Shown here piece by piece: positions 50,502 through 59,661 of a stretch of DNA of 64,000 nucleotides. A model generated the notes under the pieces. The model did no database searches. It saw only the letters and a program-made list of their open reading frames with translations, and was not told the DNA's origin. The DNA lies in assembly GCF_003545715.1 (NCBI RefSeq), contig NZ_QVNU01000003.1:682001-746000 (forward strand), in the 5' to 3' direction. Within the stretch, counting starts at the first letter, position 1. Each line of letters begins with the position of its first letter. This DNA is from Taibaiella koreensis (GTDB lineage: Bacteria > Bacteroidota > Bacteroidia > Chitinophagales > Chitinophagaceae). The translations under genes and the position numbers were made by a program.

Positions 50502-52382
50502 ATGAACAAACATGTATTCATGCTTCCGCTGGCGGCCTTGTGCCTGCTGGCTTCCTGTCAATCCGGTACCGGGGATTCAAAAGCAGCGCAGCAGGCGCCG
50601 GCTGCCGCGACCATCGAGAAAGACTGGCACACTCTTTCCAATGCCGACAGTGTAAAGGTGACGCACCTGGGCCTCGATATTGCCGTCGATTTTAACCAAA
50701 AAAAGATCAAAGGAAGTGCTCACTGGGATTTTCAGTTTCTCAAAAGCAGCAGCAGCATTGTATTCGATACCTGGGACCTTACGATCGACAGTGTGCTCCT
50801 CGATGATGGCAGCAAAGCCTCTTTTGTGCTGGAAGCCAAAGATACTGTGTTGGGTAGCGCATTGCGTATTCCTGTAAAGAGCACGAATAAGGCGCTGACA
50901 ATCTATTACAGTACCGGTACGCACCCGACAGCCTTACAGTGGCTTGACCCGGCGCAGACTTTTGGCAAGAAACAGCCTTTCCTTTATACACAGAGCGAGT
51001 CGATCTACGCCCGCAGCTGGATACCCTGCCAGGATGGTCCCGGTATACGCTATACCTACGATGCCAGGGTAAAGGTGCCGGCTGGCCTGATGGCATTGAT
51101 GAGCGCCGAAAATCCGCAGCAACGATCGGTCGATGGTAATTACCATTTTAAAATGGAACAACCCGTGCCGGCCTACCTGATGGCACTGGCCGTGGGCGAT
51201 ATCGGCTTTTCTGCCGTAGATAGCCGCACCGGCGTCTATGCCGAGACTGTCTTGCTACCCAAAGGGCACAAAGAGCTCGAGGACATCGGCACAATGGTGC
51301 ATACAGCTGAGAAGCTTTACGGACCCTACCGCTGGGGGCGCTACGATGTGTTGGTGCTGCCTTCCGGCTTTCCTATAGGCGGCATGGAAAACCCACGGCT
51401 GACCTTCTGCACGCCTACCATACTGGCCGGCGACAAGTCGCTGGTCAACCTCATTGCGCATGAGCTGGCACACAGCTGGAGCGGCAACCTAGTGACCAAC
51501 GCTACCTGGAACGATTTCTGGCTCAACGAAGGGTTTACCGTGTATTTTGAAAGAAGGATCACCGAAGCCACTTACGGCAAGGATTATGTCGATATGCTAT
51601 GGGAATTGGGTTTCCAGGATATGAAGGCGGCTGTAGACGAACTGGGTGCGCAAAGCAAGGATACCTGGCTGAAGCTCGACCTTAAGGGCCGCGATCCGGA
51701 TATAGGTCTTACCGATATCGCCTATGAAAAAGGCGCTGCGTTCCTGTACCTGGTGGAGCAAACAGTAGGTCGCGACAATATGGACCGTTTCCTGCGGGGT
51801 TATTTCGACAGCCATGCATTCAAGACGATCGAAACGGAACAATTCCTGGCCTACCTGGACGAGCATTTGCTGAACCAGCATCCCGACTGGAAGAAAAAGA
51901 TCAATATCGACGCCTGGGTATACGGGCCCGGTATACCTGCCAATTGTCCGCATGCCGGCGACCTGCGGTTTAAAAAAGCAGAGGCCCAAAGCGCGGCTTT
52001 CGCCGCCGGTACGCCGGCTGCGAAGCTGGACACCGCGGGGTGGAGCACCTATGAATGGATGCACTTTTTACGTCATTTGCCCAATGGAATGCCGGTAGAA
52101 AAGATGAAGGACCTCGATCAGGCTTTTCACCTCACGCAAACCGGCAATAGCGAGCTCGCCGATCTCTGGTTCTTGCAGGCGATCCGCAACCATTATGAGC
52201 CCGCTTACCCGGCCATGAAACAATTCCTTTACGTAACCGGGCGCCAGAAATTCCTGGAGCCCTTGTATAAGGCCATGAAGGCGACCCCCGAAGGCCTTGT
52301 CATGGCACGGGATATTTACAACAAAGCCAGGCCCAACTATCATCCGCTGGCCCAGAAAACGATTGACGAAATATTGCAATGA
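50502..52382 (+). CDS. M1 family metallo-aminopeptidase, lipoprotein
   Basis: A 626-aa zinc aminopeptidase of the leukotriene-A4-hydrolase/cold-active aminopeptidase branch. The N-terminus is a lipoprotein signal (LPLAALCLLASC). Substrate N-terminus recognition is through GGMENPRLTFC. The zinc site is HELAH at 320-324 and Glu343 in NEGFTVYFE, the standard HExxH-18-E spacing. The last ~140 residues are a helical LTA4H-type C-terminal domain. It likely trims peptides at the cell envelope, complementing the S46 and M17 enzymes earlier in the window. Confidence 0.94.
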   Translation: MNKHVFMLPLAALCLLASCQSGTGDSKAAQQAPAAATIEKDWHTLSNADSVKVTHLGLDIAVDFNQKKIKGSAHWDFQFLKSSSSIVFDTWDLTIDSVLLDDGSKASFVLEAKDTVLGSALRIPVKSTNKALTIYYSTGTHPTALQWLDPAQTFGKKQPFLYTQSESIYARSWIPCQDGPGIRYTYDARVKVPAGLMALMSAENPQQRSVDGNYHFKMEQPVPAYLMALAVGDIGFSAVDSRTGVYAETVLLPKGHKELEDIGTMVHTAEKLYGPYRWGRYDVLVLPSGFPIGGMENPRLTFCTPTILAGDKSLVNLIAHELAHSWSGNLVTNATWNDFWLNEGFTVYFERRITEATYGKDYVDMLWELGFQDMKAAVDELGAQSKDTWLKLDLKGRDPDIGLTDIAYEKGAAFLYLVEQTVGRDNMDRFLRGYFDSHAFKTIETEQFLAYLDEHLLNQHPDWKKKINIDAWVYGPGIPANCPHAGDLRFKKAEAQSAAFAAGTPAAKLDTAGWSTYEWMHFLRHLPNGMPVEKMKDLDQAFHLTQTGNSELADLWFLQAIRNHYEPAYPAMKQFLYVTGRQKFLEPLYKAMKATPEGLVMARDIYNKARPNYHPLAQKTIDEILQ

Positions 52383-52513
52383 TTTGTTGTCCATTGCAAT
52401 ATTTGCGTTAAATTAGAGGTGTCGACAGCCATTATATTGTCGCGCCCCGACCCAACTTTTTCTGCCGGTGAACGGTCTTAAAAGCCAAGGACTAATAAAA
52501 AACCTGTTAAATA

Positions 52514-53092
52514 TTGTCCGTAGCATTGGTATATAATAACGTATCTGTAAAAACCGATGAACTCCAGGAGCTTATCTACGGGTGTGCCCGTAATGAGCGG
52601 GGAGCTCAGGCGAAGCTGTACCATCTCTTCTATCCACGGATGATGAGCATGGTGCGTCGCTATTTTCCCGAACAGATGCAGGCGGAAGAGATATTGAACA
52701 ACGGATTTCTGAGGGCATTTCAGAAGATTGAATCTTATTCTTTTAAAGGTTCGTTTGAAGGTTGGCTGCGGCGGATCGTCTTCCATGCTGTTGCCGACTA
52801 TGCTTCGTCCAATACCAAGTATAAAGAGAATGTACTGCTGATCGAAAAAGATGAATTTGTTCATAAAGACCATGCCGGAAGGCTTTATTATAACGACCTG
52901 ATCAACCTGATCCATGAACTACCGGAAGCTACGCGAACGGTATTCAATATGTTTGTGTTGGACGATCTCCCGCATAAGCAAATTGCTAAAGCATTGGGCA
53001 TCAGTGAAGGAACATCAAAATGGCACGTTTCGGAAGCCCGGCGCATGCTCAAGGAAAAAGTGGAAAAACTGAACTTACATTTAAAAAAATAA
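52514..53092 (+). CDS. ECF-type RNA polymerase sigma factor (non-ATG start)
   Basis: A 192-aa sigma-70 region 2/region 4 protein, paralogous to 33810-34388. Region 2 contains LYHLFYPRMMSMVRRYFPEQ and GSFEGWLRRIVFHAV. Region 4 is LPEATRTVFNMFVLDDLPHK followed by QIAKALGISEGTSKWHVSEA. No ATG lies in frame before region 2, so translation must begin at TTG (52514 or 52526), which would keep expression low. It is followed 6 bp later by a membrane-anchored beta-barrel protein. Confidence 0.88.
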   Translation: MSVALVYNNVSVKTDELQELIYGCARNERGAQAKLYHLFYPRMMSMVRRYFPEQMQAEEILNNGFLRAFQKIESYSFKGSFEGWLRRIVFHAVADYASSNTKYKENVLLIEKDEFVHKDHAGRLYYNDLINLIHELPEATRTVFNMFVLDDLPHKQIAKALGISEGTSKWHVSEARRMLKEKVEKLNLHLKK

Positions 53093-53098
53093 CACGGT

Positions 53099-55042
53099 AT
53101 GGATAACCAGAAAGATTTCATCCATATTGACGATTTGTTTAAAAAGCTGCGGAATGCTGAGGAACCGGAACGCCCGGGCTCCTGGCTGCACATGAAGGAG
53201 CTTCTGGACAAGGAAATGCCATTGGGTACTGTTGTATCTGCCGGCAGATCTTTCCGTCGATTCCTCATCCCTGTTCTGGCCGTGATGCTGGCTGCAGGTG
53301 GTGGCGCTACTTATTACAAGCTGAACGAATCTTCCAAAACACCGGCTGCGTCACTTACCGCTGCCAGGCATACTGTTGGGGTACCCGCCGCTGGCAGCGA
53401 CGCAAGGCCCCGCCTGAGCGCCGATGGCAGCAGGAACAACGGCAATGGGAATAATGGACCATCCGACAGCCAGACAACGGCAGCCGGCATAGCGCCAAAC
53501 AGAGACCGTACCCGTAACACCCGTTCCGGAAGCGGGACCGCTGCTCCGGAGCTCGCCACAACGCATACAGGTAATGCACATGCCGCAACAGCCGCTGTAA
53601 ACAGAACCGGCGGCCCACAACAAAAAACAAATGCCGCCGGCCTCGGAAACCCGGCCAGCGCTGCAGCGCATGAGACATCGACCGGCCGGCCACAACAACA
53701 TGCTGCTATGGCCACTAACAATGGAGCCCAGCGCAAAACAGAGGTGCACACTGCAGGAAATACGGGAGAGGTAATGGAAGAGCAGCGGGTGATCGAACAG
53801 ATCAAACCGGGACGCAGCGCGGCCAATGCAAAGAATGCAGAACCGGCGATCGCGGGCGAAATAATGCAGCCGGCAGCCGGCAACAAAAACTATGCATCCG
53901 GCAATACGGGCGTAAAGCAATTGCCGCTGGCGCTGAACAGCAAAAAGATCGTGAGGGATAACAACGGTAACCTGTATAAGGAAGAGCGTGATACCTTCAA
54001 ACGCATAGACCTGGTGGAGCGGCTTGTCGCTTCCGGCAACCGGAACCAGGGCGGGTCTTCCTATAAAACGGCAATGGATACCGTAGCCGTGACCCGCGTG
54101 GAAAAGGTGCGCTACGTTCCGCTGGATCAGCTTGAACTGGTCACTCTGCGGAAAATGGGCATAGAGGCAAGCACGAAGAAAATAATACCTTCAGCCAGCC
54201 TGAAAGAACGGACACTTTCTAAAAAAGAGATTGTGAGCCTGGTACCCCTGAACCAATACAAGGTAGCTAGTCGTCGTGTAGATCCCGGTAAATTCAACCA
54301 GCTGATCCAAAATACATCGCAGGGTATTTCCAACTATTTCGACGGTTCCCATAATTTCTATACCGGCATATTGGTGGGCGGAAATGCTTCCTTCGGAAAC
54401 CCTGGTGCTTTCGGGATGCAGCTGGGTGTAGCCGGCCTTTATTCCCTGGGTGAACGCCTGACCCTGACGGCAGAGTTGAAATATGTAAATCACTACTTCA
54501 GCAATTACTCTGTTGAGGACCGTTCAGTGACCTTTGAAAATATCAGCAGCCAACAAGTGGGTTCAGGATGGCTGTTCTCCGGTCAGCAAAATACCACCAC
54601 CTCGGCCTATAAGATCAATAGCTTCAGCGCACTGGAAATGCCGGTAACACTAAGCTATAACCTGGGACGTTTGTCCATATTTGCAGGCCTTGATATGGCA
54701 TACGCCTTCCCGATTAAATGGAGCAAGGAAAATACATTTAATACCACCAACGTAGAGCAAAATCAAAGCCAGAACCAGAATCCGTTCCGCGATGCTTTCT
54801 TTAAGGTAGATGAGCAAAAAGACTTCGGTTCCCGTTTCGGGCTGGGTTATGTATGGGGAATGAGCTACGACGTTTCCAGGAAGGTATCGCTGGATGCGCG
54901 GGTGAGCCAGATTGTATGGGATAACAGCACCGGCAAAACGGATGCTATCAACAGGATGTTCCGCATTCCTACCATGCAGTTCTCTATCGGTTATTACTTC
55001 GGTCGTAAAGACAAAGTGATCTACATTATGGACAAGCGATAG
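53099..55042 (+). CDS. membrane-anchored protein with C-terminal beta-barrel, anti-sigma-like position
   Basis: A 647-aa protein built like 32600-33823 but longer. The cytosolic N-terminus is ~55 residues (FIHIDDLFKKLRNAEEPERP), then comes one transmembrane helix (FLIPVLAVMLAAGGGATYY). A ~330-residue Asn/Ala/Gly/Thr-rich linker follows, and from ~430 a beta-barrel-like domain (YTGILVGGNASFGNPGAFGM and FGLGYVWGMSYDVSRKVSLD, ending with MQFSIGYYFGRKD). A protein fixed in the inner membrane at one end and barrel-like at the other could span the periplasm. The N-terminus probably holds the neighbouring sigma factor. This is inferred from gene order only. Confidence 0.7.
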   Translation: MDNQKDFIHIDDLFKKLRNAEEPERPGSWLHMKELLDKEMPLGTVVSAGRSFRRFLIPVLAVMLAAGGGATYYKLNESSKTPAASLTAARHTVGVPAAGSDARPRLSADGSRNNGNGNNGPSDSQTTAAGIAPNRDRTRNTRSGSGTAAPELATTHTGNAHAATAAVNRTGGPQQKTNAAGLGNPASAAAHETSTGRPQQHAAMATNNGAQRKTEVHTAGNTGEVMEEQRVIEQIKPGRSAANAKNAEPAIAGEIMQPAAGNKNYASGNTGVKQLPLALNSKKIVRDNNGNLYKEERDTFKRIDLVERLVASGNRNQGGSSYKTAMDTVAVTRVEKVRYVPLDQLELVTLRKMGIEASTKKIIPSASLKERTLSKKEIVSLVPLNQYKVASRRVDPGKFNQLIQNTSQGISNYFDGSHNFYTGILVGGNASFGNPGAFGMQLGVAGLYSLGERLTLTAELKYVNHYFSNYSVEDRSVTFENISSQQVGSGWLFSGQQNTTTSAYKINSFSALEMPVTLSYNLGRLSIFAGLDMAYAFPIKWSKENTFNTTNVEQNQSQNQNPFRDAFFKVDEQKDFGSRFGLGYVWGMSYDVSRKVSLDARVSQIVWDNSTGKTDAINRMFRIPTMQFSIGYYFGRKDKVIYIMDKR

Positions 55043-55060
55043 CATTCATCTCTATAAAGA

Positions 55061-55093
55061 AACCGGCAGGATCATCGTCTTGCCGGCTTTTTT
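55061..55093 (+). terminator. terminator of the second sigma operon
   Basis: CCGGCAGGA (55063-55071) pairs with TCTTGCCGG (55078-55086, one G-U pair), then C and six T. Confidence 0.9.
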
Positions 55094-55178
55094 ATGCCCG
55101 GTCATTTTATGCGTATCGAAAAGGGAAAATATATTTATATTGTTTTACTTTGTGACGCACTCCTATAAACCAGATCCC

Positions 55179-55943
55179 ATGAACACCGCCCTGATCCTGG
55201 ATGATGAAGCGCTTGCCCGAATGAGCCTGCAAGGCTTGTTGCGCAAGCATTGTCCGCAGGTTGGCGACATCTACTGCGCTGCTACCGTTGCCGAAGCCGT
55301 TTCCGTATTGAAGGAAAAGACGGTCGGGCTTTTGTTTATCGATATTCACCTCGGTTCCGAAAGAGGGTTCGGTCTTGTCCGTAGCATTGACACCGAGAAA
55401 CAGGCGGTGATCTTTGTTACGGCGCATGAACAGTATGCCTTGTCTGCAATCAAGGCACATGCGCTTGATTATTTGCTGAAGCCCGTAAACATTGATGAGC
55501 TGAACGCAGCGGTAGAAAAGGCAAGCCGGTACCTTAACAAACATTATACCGGAAAGGAAGAAATACAGCGTGAGAACAGTGTCCATCCCGGACGCAGCGA
55601 TTACGATGCGCCGGGAAGGTTGATCATACCGCATGGGGCGGGATTCGATATTATCGATGCGCAGAAGATCATCTTTGCAGAAGCCGATGGAAATTATACC
55701 ATTTTCCACCTGGAAGGCTATAGAAAAATGGTTTCTTCAAAGCAGATCGGTTACTACGAGACAGTCCTGGAGCCATCGTCGTTCTTTCGCGCCCACAAGT
55801 CTTTTATCATTAACCTGAAGTACCTTACCGGCTATTCTTCACGGGAAGGCTATGTGGCCCACATGATGGAAGGGTATAAGATCCCGATAAGCCGCAGAAA
55901 GCTTCCTGACTTCCTGGAACGCTGTAAAAAAAGACAGCCGTGA
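55179..55943 (+). CDS. LytTR-family response regulator
   Basis: A 254-aa two-component regulator. The receiver domain (~1-120) has the acidic pair Asp8-Asp9, phospho-acceptor Asp55 (LLFIDIHLG), Thr81 and Lys101 (YLLKP). The LytTR DNA-binding domain (~150-254) contains IIFAEADGNYTIFHLEG, the FFRAHKSFIINLKYL signature and IPISRRK. The start at 55179 (MNTALILDDEA) fits the domain; the longer frame from 55080 runs through a terminator. It overlaps the kinase gene by 4 bp. Downstream targets may include the two small peptide genes after the kinase. Confidence 0.93.
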   Translation: MNTALILDDEALARMSLQGLLRKHCPQVGDIYCAATVAEAVSVLKEKTVGLLFIDIHLGSERGFGLVRSIDTEKQAVIFVTAHEQYALSAIKAHALDYLLKPVNIDELNAAVEKASRYLNKHYTGKEEIQRENSVHPGRSDYDAPGRLIIPHGAGFDIIDAQKIIFAEADGNYTIFHLEGYRKMVSSKQIGYYETVLEPSSFFRAHKSFIINLKYLTGYSSREGYVAHMMEGYKIPISRRKLPDFLERCKKRQP

Positions 55944-58837
55944 GAAAGCTTTCCGCATTGATAGGCTTCCTGCTGCTCGGCTATAATTCCGGTTCCCAGC
56001 CCGGTAGCTATATTCAATACACTACAGTAAACGGGTTGCTGAGCAATAAGCTTTATGATATCGTACAGGACAGGGACGGGTTTATCTGGCTATCGGGCAA
56101 TAGCGGCGTATACCGCTTCGATGGTACCTATTTCCGGAACTTCAGCATTGCCGATGGCTTGCCCGATAACGAAGTGCTGAAACTGTTTCAGGACAGCTAC
56201 GGGCGTATCTGGTTCTTCTGTTTTAATGGCCGTATCGCCTATTATCAAAACGGGCGGTTCCGTAATGATGCCAACGATAGCATTCTGGCCGGGATACAAT
56301 TAAAAAATATTCCCGTTAGCTTTTATGAAGGGAAGAACAACCTATTGCATATCCTTGTCCAGAACGGCAGTTATGTACTGCTCAAGATCAATGCAACAGG
56401 GATTGTAAGCAGCAAGATCGTTCATGCGCCGGCAAGTTGTTATTGGGAAGATAGGACAGACCGCTACTACCTGCACCGGGATTCTATTTTTAAGAATGGC
56501 AAATGCCTTTTTGGGATTGCCCCTTCGCTGAGCGCCAATATGCCGCAATATGCCTATACCGACCACAACACGCTATATTATCCGGGTAGGAAGGGCATTT
56601 ACCTGTTCCGGAACGATCATTTCCGGCTGCTTCTGCCAGCCGTGCGGTCGGCTGGTCCTATAAAAAAATTTTACGTAAACGGAGCAAACGAAATATTTAC
56701 GTTCAACAATGGCGGGGGCGTGACGCGCTGGCAAAAGACGGCCGGCGTCTTTAGGCTCATCGACTCGTATCCCGATCCTAAGAACGAAGGTAAAATACTG
56801 GTCGACCGGCAAAACGGGGTGTGGATCACTACGCTGACGCAAGGCTTATACTATTATCCTTCCGATAGCCGCAACTGGCGTATGGTCCCTCCCCGGAGCA
56901 ACTGGCCCGGAAAGATAGTCACCGATATGTTTATGACCAGCGAAGGGAAGATCATTTTGGGTTTTGAAAGCGGCAATGTCGCGATGGCCGATAAGGATTT
57001 TGATGTACAGGAGGCCTACCGACTTACCGGTGCAAATCAATATCTACCCGTCAGGGACATACGAATGACAGCCGGTCGGCAGATCGTCGTATCGGGGGCC
57101 AGCCGCTGTCTGGTAAAGCAGCATTCGAAAGCAGCTGCTATCGGCGCTTTTAAGGACATTGAAACAGACGGGCAGAAAGTATACTTTGCCACCATGACAG
57201 ACCTGGGTTGGCTCGATCCGGCAACAGGCCGCAGCTCCCTGTTCCATACCGAACGGGGAAAAGGACTCGGCACCCGAAAGTATGCGGTATGGCCTGCTAC
57301 GGGGAGCGATCGTTTGTGGTACAGCAGTATTGAAGGGCTGCAGTTGCTGGAGCGTGGTAAGAAAATGCCACTACCGGGAAGAGGCCATCCCTTCCTGCAA
57401 AAAAGGATCATCGATATCCGGGAGATGGGGCAGGGGCTTCTGGTGCTGGTAAGCGATGGCGAGGGCGTAGCTTTGACCGATAAGGATGGGAATGTGTTGC
57501 AGGTGCTGTCGGGCCGGGAGCTGCACTACGGGCTTATTGGAAAGGCCTTTGTGGAGGGCGATAAACTATGGCTTGCAGGTACTGCAGGTATTGGCATTTT
57601 TCAGCTTAGGGGAAACAAGCTCGTACCGCAGTACTGGATCGACAAAAACAGCGGCTTGCAATCAAACGATGTTCGTGCCTTTTGTGTGGACCGGGAATTC
57701 CTGTATGCATCTACCAATGGCGGATTACAGAAGCTAAGCCGGACCGCTTTGCTGAAAAAGGCAGGTACACCGCGCCTGTTCCTTCATGCGCTGGAGAGTG
57801 GCAGTAAAGTATGGACCGCCTATGGCGCGCAAATAGCCCTACCGCCGCGCTGCCGCGAGATCAGGTTGCATTGCAGCGCGCTGGCCTTTGGCAATACGGC
57901 CAGGGCTGTCTTTGCCTATCGTTTCGGGCCTTCAGGCAATTTCATCGAAACCAGCGACCCCATATTGACCATCCCGGTTGGCTTCGACGGTAAGGAAGCA
58001 CTCTTCCTTAAATGCAGGAAGGGCGATAGCGAGTGGTCGCAGGCAGCGGTATTGCGGCTCTATGTTCCAGTCCCCTGGCACAGGCAAACGGCAGCAGTAG
58101 CGCTATTTTTTATTGTCGCAGTGCTGACGGCGAGCAGTCTGAGCATGTATTTCGTCAACCGGCTGCGAAAACGGCAAATGAACATGAAGGATCTTAAGCT
58201 GCAGGTAGCGCTGCTCGAAATAAGCGCGCTACAATCGAGCATGAATCCGCATTTCGTCTTCAATGCCCTGAATTCTGTGCAGCATTTTGTCAACGAAGGC
58301 AATGCTTATGAGGTCAACAAATACCTGACCAAATTTTCGAGATTGTTACGTCGCAACCTCAACAACAATACCGCATCGCTTATCTCGTTGGAAAAAGAGC
58401 TGGCGGGACTGCGTGATTACCTGGAGCTGGAGCAGCTACGCTTTGGCAAAATGCTGCAATTCACGATCACCATCGATGAACATATCCCTGCAGAATACAC
58501 GATGATACCGGCCATGCTGGTACAGCCTCTGGTCGAGAATGCAATACTGCACGGTATACCCGATACCGGCTATACCGGCCATGTCGATATTGATATTTCG
58601 GCCGTCAGCAACCGCTTGCTGATCCGCATCAGGGATAATGGCAAGGGCTTGATGGTGCGGCCAGAGGAAAACGATGAGCACCGCAGCCTGGGTATACAGA
58701 CCATTAAAAGCCGGTTGGCGCTCCTGGGCGAAATTTACAAAGAGCACTATGCCTTTCATTTGTACGCCAATGAAGATGTTAAAGGCAGCAAAGGCGTTAC
58801 CGCCCGGCTGGAGTTGCCATTGGTCATCCGGCCCTGA
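55940..58837 (+). CDS. LytS-type histidine kinase with periplasmic propeller
   Basis: A 965-aa sensor kinase starting at GTG 55940 inside the regulator's stop (GTGA). After a signal sequence, residues ~25-610 carry two-component-regulator propeller blades (LSNKLYDIVQDRDGFIWLSG, LPDNEVLKLFQDSYGRIWFF). A Y_Y_Y-like domain follows (~630-710), then a transmembrane helix (~716-738; AVALFFIVAVLTASSLSMYF). The LytS kinase domain has its phospho-acceptor in SSMNPHFVFNALNS (~768), the N box in MLVQPLVENAILHG, and the G box in IRDNGKGL. Such hybrid propellers sense glycans or envelope signals. The ligand is unknown. Confidence 0.93.
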   Translation: MRKLSALIGFLLLGYNSGSQPGSYIQYTTVNGLLSNKLYDIVQDRDGFIWLSGNSGVYRFDGTYFRNFSIADGLPDNEVLKLFQDSYGRIWFFCFNGRIAYYQNGRFRNDANDSILAGIQLKNIPVSFYEGKNNLLHILVQNGSYVLLKINATGIVSSKIVHAPASCYWEDRTDRYYLHRDSIFKNGKCLFGIAPSLSANMPQYAYTDHNTLYYPGRKGIYLFRNDHFRLLLPAVRSAGPIKKFYVNGANEIFTFNNGGGVTRWQKTAGVFRLIDSYPDPKNEGKILVDRQNGVWITTLTQGLYYYPSDSRNWRMVPPRSNWPGKIVTDMFMTSEGKIILGFESGNVAMADKDFDVQEAYRLTGANQYLPVRDIRMTAGRQIVVSGASRCLVKQHSKAAAIGAFKDIETDGQKVYFATMTDLGWLDPATGRSSLFHTERGKGLGTRKYAVWPATGSDRLWYSSIEGLQLLERGKKMPLPGRGHPFLQKRIIDIREMGQGLLVLVSDGEGVALTDKDGNVLQVLSGRELHYGLIGKAFVEGDKLWLAGTAGIGIFQLRGNKLVPQYWIDKNSGLQSNDVRAFCVDREFLYASTNGGLQKLSRTALLKKAGTPRLFLHALESGSKVWTAYGAQIALPPRCREIRLHCSALAFGNTARAVFAYRFGPSGNFIETSDPILTIPVGFDGKEALFLKCRKGDSEWSQAAVLRLYVPVPWHRQTAAVALFFIVAVLTASSLSMYFVNRLRKRQMNMKDLKLQVALLEISALQSSMNPHFVFNALNSVQHFVNEGNAYEVNKYLTKFSRLLRRNLNNNTASLISLEKELAGLRDYLELEQLRFGKMLQFTITIDEHIPAEYTMIPAMLVQPLVENAILHGIPDTGYTGHVDIDISAVSNRLLIRIRDNGKGLMVRPEENDEHRSLGIQTIKSRLALLGEIYKEHYAFHLYANEDVKGSKGVTARLELPLVIRP

Positions 58838-59022
58838 AAGCAGGCGCTGCGCGACCGTTCTTACAAGCCTTCCTGCCGTTCCTACAATCAATACCACCTT
58901 CCCTACAATCCGCATCCTGGCGGCGTATCGTGTGCGTAGCTTTAAGCATTATTTAACCGCAACGATGCTACACACCCTGTTTTGTCCTTAATATTTATTG
59001 ATCATTTTAAAATAAACATTCG

Positions 59023-59277
59023 ATGAAAAAACAAAAGTTGAACATTAAAAAGCTCTCCCTGGAGAAAGTGACGGTGCTGCCACTCCAGCAACAGGATAAG
59101 GCTAAGGGCGGATGCCCACCTACAAGCGCGACAGGCTCCTGCCTCACCTTTGTCGCCACATGCGATAATATGACCTGTACGGCGCCTACCCGGGTTAACT
59201 GTCCGAGTGTGCCGCCGCCATGCATGCATACCCGTCAGCCCGGCTGCCAGATGGAATCGGTATTTATTGCCTGTTGA
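59023..59277 (+). CDS. lanthipeptide-like precursor peptide 1
   Basis: An 84-aa peptide. The leader (1-30; KQKLNIKKLSLEKVTVLPL, then KAKGG) has the basic KLSLxKxTxxxL pattern of Bacteroidota class I lanthipeptide-type precursors and a double-glycine cleavage site at 29-30. The core (31-84) has eight Cys and about twelve Ser/Thr, with TC and SC pairs and several Pro, the composition expected of a ring-forming peptide. No LanB/LanC-like dehydratase or cyclase, and no peptidase-ABC transporter, is present in the window, so modification would need enzymes encoded elsewhere. It could instead be an unmodified disulfide-rich secreted peptide. Confidence 0.72.
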   Translation: MKKQKLNIKKLSLEKVTVLPLQQQDKAKGGCPPTSATGSCLTFVATCDNMTCTAPTRVNCPSVPPPCMHTRQPGCQMESVFIAC

Positions 59278-59336
59278 TCACATCGGAGCGGCGTCAGAAA
59301 TGCATTTTGCCCGTTATAACCTAAAATAAAAAGATC

Positions 59337-59579
59337 ATGAAAAAGAAATCCCCGAAACAAAGATTATCGTTAAAGAAAGTCCCTATGGGCCGGCTAACGG
59401 CGGCTGAAGAAAAATATGTCCTTGGCGCAGGCCGGTACGAAACAGAAGGCCGCACCTGCAATATCGTGGTCATACCTGTTCCGGAAACACAGTGGATACA
59501 GTGCTTTGAAACCCGGATGGCGCAGACCTGCGCGCTGTCGGGTGTATGCCAGGCGGCCTCATTGGTTTGTACCCGATAA
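59337..59579 (+). CDS. lanthipeptide-like precursor peptide 2
   Basis: An 80-aa peptide, 59 bp after the first. The leader (KKKSPKQRLSLKKVPMGRL) is again basic with the KLSLKK-type motif. A Gly-Ala-Gly follows at 30-32, where cleavage may occur. The core (from ~33) has five Cys in a different spacing from peptide 1 (TC, QC, TC, VC, VC) and several Ser/Thr. Leader and core lengths are alike in the two genes while the cores have diverged, which is usual for paired precursors served by one maturation system. No modification enzyme is adjacent. Confidence 0.68.
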   Translation: MKKKSPKQRLSLKKVPMGRLTAAEEKYVLGAGRYETEGRTCNIVVIPVPETQWIQCFETRMAQTCALSGVCQAASLVCTR

Positions 59580-59601
59580 TACCGTCGGATTTGTTACACA
59601 A

Positions 59602-59645
59602 ACAAAATAAAACCCGGCGTCGATCGACGCCGGGTTTTATTTTGT
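59602..59645. terminator. 44-bp perfect palindrome, bidirectional terminator
   Basis: Arms of 22 bp meet at 59623/59624 (the GC-rich part is AACCCGGCGTCGA and its complement), with T runs on both strands. It lies 22 bp after peptide 2 and 16 bp after the end of the convergent clpP gene. Confidence 0.95.
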
Positions 59646-59661
59646 CTGAAAGCAAGGTGGC

